Shown piece after piece: positions 39,080 through 46,771 of a DNA stretch of 64,000 nt. This DNA comes from Vicugna pacos. Taxonomy: Eukaryota; Chordata; Mammalia; Artiodactyla; Camelidae. The translations under genes and the position numbers were made by a program. The DNA is taken from the NCBI RefSeq assembly GCF_048564905.1, contig NC_132988.1, positions 70,798,001 to 70,862,000 of the forward strand. The letters are read 5' to 3'. The notes below the pieces were generated by a model. It was not told the DNA's origin. It saw only the letters and a list, made by a program, of their open reading frames with translations, and made no database searches. Within the stretch, counting starts at the first letter, position 1, and the number at the start of each line of letters is the position of its first letter.

Positions 39080-39345
39080 CTTACAAGATAGCTAGGATCT
39101 GGTTAAAAGCATATCCTCTAAAGAGAGAATAACTGAGTAGCTTAGTCCACCACTTGCTAGCTGTGTAACTTTGGGCAGGTTGCATAACCTTTCTGTGCCT
39201 AAGTGTCTTCATCTCTAAAATGGCAAAATATTGCTTACCTCACAGAGTTGATGTGAAAATTAACAGTTAATGAATTCAAAGTGCTGAAAATAATGCATGT
39301 CACATAGTAACCCATATATGAATGTTAGTTTCTATTTATTAGTAG
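39080..39345 (+). repeat. MIR-type SINE, plus strand
   Basis: The core 'ttgctagctgtgtaacttt' followed by 'tgcctaagtgtcttcatct' at about 39155-39215 gives a clear MIR match. Confidence 0.75.
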
Positions 39346-39349
39346 TACT

Positions 39350-39480
39350 ATTAATGTTTCCAGTGTTAACAGAGAAGAAAACTCAAGTTCAAAGGGATTA
39401 GCAAATTTGTCCCAGAATCAGATAACTAAGTAGGTGACAGAGTGGGTCTTTGAAACCATGTTCTTAACCATCACAACACA
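39350..39480. repeat. MIR-family fragment
   Basis: A short piece with the pattern 'aagaaaactcaagttcaaag' and 'gataactaagtaggtgacag', typical of MIR-related sequence. Orientation not assigned. Confidence 0.45.
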
Positions 39481-39489
39481 TCGCTTTCC

Positions 39490-41755
39490 TTGATTCTTCT
39501 TTCTGTAATGAAGAGATTATCTTATGTCATGTAATATTATTGACACAGAAAGTAGGGCTGGATTCATGATACTGAACTTTCTGTGATGGTTATAGAAGAA
39601 GGTATAAGTTCACCTGCCCCAACCTGCACATGGACTTTAGGGCGTGTTCATGTATTAAGCATTTATTTCACAGTCTCGGCATTATTAATGTTTCCTTTCA
39701 TTATCTCTTCACCATTATAGGTCTAATGCTTTAAAATGCTTTGTCTACAAAGTTAATACACTTATCAAGTAATAGTCAACAAAAATACACATGAATAAAC
39801 ATGTAACAAATAAAACAGTAAATGGTGATTGCAGTCATTGTCATCAGTTTTTCTCCAATAATTCAAAATAGCTCAATATCTCATTCATTTTTTAGTGGTC
39901 TCCTACTGAAATCTAACAGGGCCAGCTCTTGAGACATGATGCAGTTTTTACATTATGCTAGTATCTCCTGCAATGCAGATGTCTCTTACTTTGGTGTGCA
40001 TATATTGAACTATTCTATTTAGATGCAGAGAAAGAAGGACTTAATTGTCACTTCCTACTCCCTGGATTCCTTTACACTGCAAATATTGAAATTTAGGGGT
40101 GAGGTTGTACAAATCCAGGATGTTGCCCATCCGTATGCTAAACCACCCCCCAGCCGTTCCCTCTGCTGCTAACCCACTTTGGGATCTCAAGTGTCAGTTT
40201 CATACACATGTATGACTTACAACACATGTTCTACTAGCCAGCGTGTGGATGCAGGATATTCAAAGATGTATAAGTTACAGAGACTTGCCCTTGAAGAGAT
40301 TACTGTCTGGGAGGAGAGGCAGACAGGCTGACAAATAATCACAGCCACATGGGACACATGTTCATATAGAGAAATGCTTCAGTCGCACAAAGAAACAGAC
40401 ACATGAACACATCAAAGCCTCATCTTCATCATTTTCAACATTTATCATCTTCACTAACATGGTACTTCATACTGAGTCCCTACCATTGTGCTAGAATAGT
40501 GATAGGCAGTATGATCCCTCACCTCTTGGAGCTTTCCACTCAGGACCAGAAACCATTTTAATTAAACATGTTTAAATACACACACGCATATATGTGTATT
40601 GTATGATCTGTGAGAAACAGGAGAAGCAGAGGGTGCTACAAGACAACAGGGAACACAAGGGGCTTTGGCTGTCAGGGGAGTCCCCTCTGGGGGGTTGATA
40701 TTTAAGCAGACACCAGAAATATGAATAGAACTTAACAAGCTGAAGGGTCAGGTGGTGGAAAACTAAGAGCAAGAACACACTAGGCCCAGGAATTAGATTG
40801 AATATCCATGCAGGAGTCTGGTCCTGATGAGCCTTAAGAGGTCAGCTAGTTCCATGCAGTGGGCTCCTGAGGCCCTTCACCACTGTTAATCAGTGTGACA
40901 GTGGCTTTGAGATGAGGGTGTAATTTGCCCTGATCAAGAGCCAAAGGCATTCTTTTTCAGGGAAGGGAAGATGCTCCATATTGATCTCTGGACCTTTTCT
41001 GTGCAGGATTCTGTTGCATACCCTCTACTCACTCTCCCACCTCTTTTCCACACTCAACTCCCAGATGCTCTGTGTCCTCCTGAGAGCATCAGTGTTCCAG
41101 TGAGTAGTGCAGCCCGTCTCACCCTGTCACTGGTACTGGCCCAGGTGGTAGCAAGAGCTGTGCGTTGTGGACTGAGAACTCCCTTGACCTCTTCTTGGCT
41201 GAGCAGAATGGAGAAACATCCAGGCACCAATTTCTTTACAAAAATAATGCATTCAGGTATTACTTTCATAATTTTTCTTCGAGTAAGAAGATAGAGGAGG
41301 ATAATAGAGCTTGTTTCCTAGAGTATACTGGATGGTGGTTGGTAGTCAGGTAGATCCCATTCAAGAGAGTAAGGAAGCCTTCCCCATCTAGGTGAAATTT
41401 GGAACTGAGCCATTGCCAAGAAACTCAATTCAATTTTTTAGCAGCAAAAAAGAATGACAAAGTGCACTCCTTTAACACAACAGCTGCCAGACTAAACCCA
41501 GTGGTAATCGACCAGAAAGGCAGACGCCCAGGAGCAGTTGGGATTTGGAAACAGACACTGTCTTGTTCCCCAAGGTACAGTCTCTGTAAATTGCAACAGA
41601 CGGTGGCTACGGAGAACACTACTATTACACATAACAAAGACAACTTACATTGTATAAGGTTCGAATATGGTTTCTAACTGCATAAATGTGCATGTATATG
41701 AATTCTGGGTGGGGCTTTGATCCTGCTCCCAGCTCCCAGCAAGGCTGCTATCCAG
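39490..41755. other. Intergenic DNA between PPBP and PF4
   Basis: The part at 40230-40870 has the look of a degraded ancient LINE. No gene is supported. The frames at 40971-41294 and 41399-41677 were read for chemokine or immunoglobulin motifs and have none. Confidence 0.4.
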
Positions 41756-41756
41756 G

Positions 41757-41758
<2 letters not shown>

Positions 41759-41786
<28 letters not shown>
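41759..41786. repeat. 28-base T homopolymer upstream of PF4
   Basis: An uninterrupted T-run lies about 105 bases before the PF4 TATA-like box. It could be the reversed tail of a lost retroelement or a nucleosome-excluding promoter tract; the sequence does not decide. Confidence 0.9.
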
Positions 41787-41787
<1 letters not shown>

Positions 41788-41889
41788 GTTCCTAATCTTA
41801 GCTGTCCAGAGCCTAGCTCTTTGCAGAAGTGTCTCAGCTTCTGCACCGCAGACCCCCACTCTTTCCCCCGGGCTTCCGACCAGGGAGGA

Positions 41890-41896
41890 GATAAAA
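41890..41896 (+). promoter_or_regulatory. TATA-like/GATA box of PF4
   Basis: GATAAAA lies 95 bases before the PF4 ATG. Platelet factor 4 promoters are known to use an ATAAAA-type box that also matches a GATA site, which fits megakaryocyte expression. Confidence 0.7.
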
Positions 41897-41984
41897 CCGG
41901 CCTGGAGAGTCTGGGATACCACTGGTCTTCCGAGCGCCAGTCCCAGCTGCCCCTGCTCCCGGATCCTGCCGGCATCTCCGCAAC

Positions 41985-42750
41985 ATGAGACTCATAGCGG
42001 GTACCCGCGCCTCCCGCTGCCGGCCCAGCCCCAGTCTCCTGCTCCTGGGGCTGCTGCTCCTGCCGGCCCTCGCCCTCGCCCAAGGTGAGAGCTGAAGCAG
42101 GGTCGGGAAAGGTGGCGGGGGTGGGGGTGGGATATGGGGAAGTGACAGGGAACTCCAGGGCCTAGGGCGGAGTCTGTAACCATTCGGGACCCCAACTATG
42201 ATTTGCTGAGTGCTTGCTAAGTGTGCAGGAGCTGTACCCAGCGCTGCCCGTATTAACCATCTAGTTGTACATCCTTTTGGAGGTACGATTTGTGGATGAG
42301 GAAATGAAGGTCAAACGTAGTGAAAAAGATCCCTAAGGTACTTTTGGTTATTCAGAGTCATCACTCTCTGCCACCCTCACCCAACCCCTAGATGACCCTG
42401 AAGCTGGAGCTGGAGACCTGCACTGCCTGTGTGTGAAGACCACCTCCGGAGTCCATCCCAAGCACATCTCCAGCCTGGAGGTGATCGGGGCCGGACTCCA
42501 CTGCCCCAGCCCCCAACTGATGTGAGTCCTTGCACTTCTTCTTCCGCGCCTCCCTCGCCCCCTCTGCCCTCCCCTACCGCCCCTCCACACCCGCCTCCAC
42601 GCCCCTCCACCTTCAATCCCAGTGACTGAGAGGTGTGTCTTCTCTTCCCCCCACCCCTGCAGAGCTACGCTGAAAAAAGGGAGGAAAATTTGCCTGGACC
42701 CGCAGGCCCCTCTGTATAAGAGAATAATCAAGAAACTTTTGAAGACTTAG
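41985..42750 (+). CDS. PF4: Platelet factor 4 (CXCL4), three exons
   Basis: Heparin-binding platelet alpha-granule chemokine that forms tetramers. Coding exons are 41985-42084, 42392-42521 and 42663-42750; GT-AG introns and phases agree, giving 105 residues. The signal peptide has a Leu-rich core ([16 protein letters not shown]). The mature part starts near DDPEAGAG and has DLHCLC in place of ELR before the C-x-C pair, as PF4 must. The segments [28 protein letters not shown] and [17 protein letters not shown] follow. The C-terminal lysine pairs ([10 protein letters not shown]) are the heparin-binding helix. One oddity is AGLHC where human PF4 has AGPHC. Only one PF4-type gene is in the window, so this is taken as PF4 rather than PF4V1. 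Confidence 0.95.
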
Positions 42751-42900
42751 CTACTAACTGCCCAAATCTATACTTTGGCTATACGATGGGTTTCTTTTTC
42801 TTTTCTTTTTTTCGTTTTCAATCTAACTGTGGAAAAAGTCTTCTGATGTTTTTATTACCCTTGAAATGCTACGTAAATAAAATAAATCAAGTTGTGGTAT
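42751..42900 (+). promoter_or_regulatory. 3'UTR and polyadenylation signals of PF4
   Basis: Two overlapping AATAAA signals lie at 42876-42881 and 42881-42886, about 130 bases after the stop. The short 3'UTR suits a stable platelet mRNA. Confidence 0.75.
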
Positions 42901-42904
42901 AGTC

Positions 42905-43470
42905 AATATTTCTTAATAGACCAAAGAAATAGTGTTGACACATCAAAGTTTCATATAAGGAAAAATCTCCAGAATTAAGGAAAAAAATATTTTTGAGGAA
43001 GATTTGGTTTAATGAAGATTGGTTTTACTTGGTGTTACATGTTCGCTGATACATATTTGCTTATTTACATGATTGCGTTACTCAATAACTTACATACTAT
43101 TGTTATGATTAGCTTTGCACTTAAATATTAATAAATAAATACTAACCACACTTAAGTCTTCTGGGCTGTTTTTTTAAAAAAAAAATAAAAAAATAAATCA
43201 GACTCTGCTTTTATCCCTTTAAGATTTATCCTTTACCCCAGTATGGAAAATTAATAAAAATGAAACTAGGATTCTCTACTACTTAATAGAAATAAATTGA
43301 TACTTTTCAGAGAATTACATTAAAATATTTTACTCTTTATTGGCTCTTTGATAATACTGACATTGCACAAAAATAAAATACTAAAATAATTCTTGCAACC
43401 TTTATTGTCCATAATAAATCCCACATTCACAAACCTACAGAATTGGTTCCCATCACATTTTATTTATATA
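42905..43470. other. AT-rich intergenic DNA after PF4
   Basis: An A-rich low-complexity patch is at 43171-43198. No gene or named repeat. Confidence 0.4.
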
Positions 43471-43477
43471 CCATGAG

Positions 43478-43970
43478 TGCTGCCTAAAAATTGGCCTCTA
43501 TACCCGGATGGCCAAATAGAGAGTCGGAGGTAGAGTTTTGGGATGGTAGAAAAGAACACTTTATTGCTTTCCCAGGCAGAAGGAATCACAGCAGGCTCAT
43601 GCCTTAAAAGACTGTGAGCCCATCTTGGGGTTGGGGTCTTAAGGTTTTATAGAAAAACTGGGTGGAACAGAAAAGGTGACAACAATGAGTGCATTTTACA
43701 GGGTGTTACATTCTCTTCACATTGATAAGAACTTGCTGTTGTTATGGAGGAACTGAGAAGGGTCTGCCTGTTTTCTTGAGGTTGGGTTCATGACCTTCTT
43801 TCCAGAACTTTAGGGTGAAAGGACAAGTTATTCTAAGAAAAGAGTGCCCCGGGAAGGGAGCATATTAGCCATAAGATCAATTTATCTAGAAGTAAGTACA
43901 GTCCTGGACAACTCAAGAGCCATCTTGTTAGTTTTCTACTCTTTCATGAGTTTTGCACTAAGCATGAAAA
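43478..43970 (-). mobile_element. Retroviral solo LTR (fossil), minus strand, family A-related
   Basis: Read on the minus strand it ends with ...GGCCAATTTTTAGGCAGCA-like sequence. It carries a reversed AATAAA region around 43558 ('cactttattgctttcccagg'). Its layout matches the LTR at 50639-50990, with the same order of 'gccaaata', T-rich polyadenylation zone and a 'gagcccatcttggggttggg' segment. Best read as a related gammaretrovirus-like (ERV1) solo LTR. The far boundary is approximate. Confidence 0.6.
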
Positions 43971-44179
43971 TGTCTTGAAGAAATTTTTTCCCTCAGTATT
44001 AGGTTCAATAAAACCTTGTTTGCAGTTTACTACTTTCCATGAATTTCTTAATATTGGAGATACTGAAATTGTGATTAAAGAGCTGTGGAAGTTAGGAGAA
44101 ATGCAAAGTTGTATTTCATTCAAGCTTTAAGAAGACACTCATGTACTCTGGCGAGAAAGGATGGTGTTGAAAGATGGCT

Positions 44180-44660
44180 GTGTTAGTTACCTATTAACTT
44201 CAGTACATAACAAAGTACCATAAGTTCAACGGCTTAAACAACACGAATTTATTATATTTCAGTTCTGGAAGTCACAAGTCCAAAATGCAGTTTACAGCCT
44301 AATCTCAAAGTGTCCTTAGAGCTGCATTCCTTCTGGAGGTTCTAGGGGAGAATCCATTTCCTTGTCTTGCTCAGCTTGGAGGTCCTCTGCATTCTTCAGC
44401 TCCTGACCCCTTCCTCTATCTTCAAACTACTTCACTCTGACCTCTGCTTTCGTTGTCACCTCTGACACTTCAACTTACACCCTGCCTGCCTTTTAGAAGA
44501 ACCTTGTGATTATGCTGTGCCCACTTGGATGATCCAAGGTAATCTTCCCATCTCAAGGGCCTTAACATATTTGTGAAGTCCTTTTTGCCATATAAGGTAA
44601 CATTTGTGCCAGGTTCCAGGGATTAGGACATGGAAATCTTTATTCAGCCTACCACAGTGG
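44180..44660 (-). mobile_element. MaLR-type solo LTR (fossil), minus strand
   Basis: On the minus strand the 3' end has the MLT-type pattern around 44182-44265 ('acaaagtaccataagttc' and 'aacacgaatttatt' reversed). The 5' part near 44595-44650 reads like the usual MaLR start. An ancient, degraded solo LTR. Confidence 0.6.
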
Positions 44661-44664
44661 ACAA

Positions 44665-45195
44665 GAAGGCAGAATCTAGTTGAGGCTAGAGGAAGCTGCA
44701 GACCCTTACCAGTGAACTAATGTCATTTCAACCTAAGGTAGTATTGTTTGTGTACAAGTAGGGTTAGACTCCTAAGAGAAAGTGGAGAATGGTCCAATTC
44801 TGTTTCCTTGGAGTTGGGGGAGAGAGAGGAAGAAGGCTTTGAGATAAGGAACTACTTAAATAGACTCTACTTACAGAGGTCTATGAAGTGCCAGAGTATT
44901 ATCTAAACGTCCACACCCACTTTGCATGTTAGGTGATGTTAATTCCATTGTAGAGTTGTGGTAACCATCTCAGAAAGGTTAAGGAAGCTCCCAGGGCCGG
45001 ATTGTCAGGAGGTTGAGCAGATCAGTCGGACTTCCAGCTCCCAGCTCTTGCTTTCACTGTCCTGCCTTTCACACAGGCCAGTGGTATGTTAGCTAGGTTT
45101 TCAGAGAGGAACTAACCCATAAACCAGCTCTTAGAGGTGGAGTAGGAATTTGTCAGGGGGAAAAGGGAAGAATGAAACTGACACATGATAGAAAG
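44665..45195. other. Intergenic DNA, no gene seen
   Basis: No supported feature. Confidence 0.4.
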
Positions 45196-45201
45196 TAGAA
45201 A

Positions 45202-46310
45202 GACATAAGGTCGTATGAGCTGCTTATATATTCTGGAGATCAAGCCTTTGTCAGTTTCATCTTTTGCAAAAATTTTCCCCCATTCCGTAGGTTGTTCTTT
45301 TGTTTTGTTTATGGCTTCCTTTGCTGTGCAGAAGCTTGAAAACAAACAACCCAATCCAAAAATGGGCAGAAGACCTAAACAAGCAATTTTCCAAGGAAGA
45401 AATGCAAATGATCAATAAGCACATGAAAAAATGCTCAATATCACTAATTTTCAGAGAAATGCAAATCAAAACTACAATGAGCTATCACCTCACACCAGTC
45501 AGAATGGCCATCATTCAACAGCTCACAAATGACAAATGCTGGAGAGGCTGTGGGGAAAAGGGATCCCCTCTACACTGCTGGTGGGAATGCAGTTTGGTGC
45601 CACCACTGTGGAAAACAGTATGGAGATTCCTCAAAAGACTAGGAGTAGACTTACCATATGACCCAGGAATCCCACTCCTGGGCATATATCCAGAAGGAAC
45701 CTTACATCAAAAAGACACCTGCACCCCAATGTTCATAACAGCACTATTTACAGTAGCCAAGACATGGAAACAGCCTAAATGTCCATTGACAAATGACTGG
45801 ATAAAGAAGAGGTGGTATATTTATACAGTGGAATACTATTCAGCCATAAAAATAGCAACATAACACCATTTGCAGCAACATGTGTGTCCCTGGAGAATGT
45901 CATTCTAAGTGAAGTAAGCCAGAAAGAGAAAGAAAAATACCATATGAGATCGCTTATATGTGGAATCTAAAAAAAAAAAGAACAATACAAAACAGAAACA
46001 GACTCATAGACATAGAACACAAACTTGTGGTTGCCAGCGGGGAGTGGGGTGGAAGGGACAGACTGGGAGTTCGAAATTTATAGATACTGACAGGCATATG
46101 TAGAATAGATAAACAAGATTATACTGTATAGCACAGGGAAAATATACAATCTTGTGGTAGCTCACAGTGAAAAAGAATGCAACAATGAATATACGTATGT
46201 TCATGTATAACTGAAAAACTGTGCTCTATACTGGAAATTGACACAGCATTGTAAACTGACTATAACTCAATAAAAGAAATGTAAAATAAAAAAAAAAGAA
46301 AAGAAAAGAG
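45202..46310 (+). mobile_element. 5'-inverted LINE-1 (ORF2 end and 3'UTR)
   Basis: From about 45338 the element is plus-strand L1: ORF2 C-terminus with an open stretch to 45863, then 3'UTR and an A-rich tail at 46287-46310. The first part, 45202-45337, is L1 ORF2 in the opposite orientation ('gctgtgcagaagcttg' at its end). Such a 5' inversion is the mark of twin priming during L1 integration. The open frame of about 187 codons ends in VEYYSAIK, an L1 ORF2 C-terminal pattern. Divergence appears lower than in the other L1 copies here, so it is comparatively young. Confidence 0.9.
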
Positions 46311-46489
46311 AGACTGAAGTTCAAGTCCTCAGCACGTTGATCATTCTGCAGAACTAAGTGCCCATGAGGAAGGTAAATGATAGTCTCCCAACTAGTTTTC
46401 ACTCATTTGGTGTTTTTCACTTTTGGTCCACCTTGTGCATCATCACTCAAATTATCTTCAAAGTCCAAAGTCCTTAGCATGGCACCCAA

Positions 46490-46645
46490 GGGTGTGCCAC
46501 TTTCCCTCTGTGCCTTAGTTTCCTCATCTCTAAAATGGGGATGGGTGTCTACTTCATATATTACTGTGAGGACTAAATGGATGATTTATGCAAAACACGT
46601 GGCATAGTTCCTCATACATAGTCTGTGTTTAAAAATCAGCAAACA
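46490..46645 (+). repeat. MIR-type SINE fragment
   Basis: The pattern 'cctcatctctaaaatgggga' followed by 'actgtgaggactaaatgg' at about 46522-46580 is typical of the MIR 3' part. Confidence 0.7.
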
Positions 46646-46771
46646 TTAATTATTATTATTCTCTCAATATTGCTCTTAATCCACAATCCCAGTCAGTTTG
46701 GAGTGTTGAGTCAGGCAGTTAACAGAATAATCCTTGGTGATAAGTAGCCAATAAAAAGTTGTAATAACAAT

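Noticed and set aside
40971-41677. Possible extra chemokine or immunoglobulin fragment upstream of PF4
   Set aside because: No C-x-C motif, immunoglobulin fold signature or splice-consistent frame was found.
42348-42731. Minus-strand frame of 127 codons over PF4
   Set aside because: It is antisense to PF4 exons 2 and 3 and shows no independent support.
45300-45863. Open frame of 187 codons on the plus strand
   Set aside because: It is the C-terminal part of L1 ORF2 in a truncated, 5'-inverted element, not a host gene.
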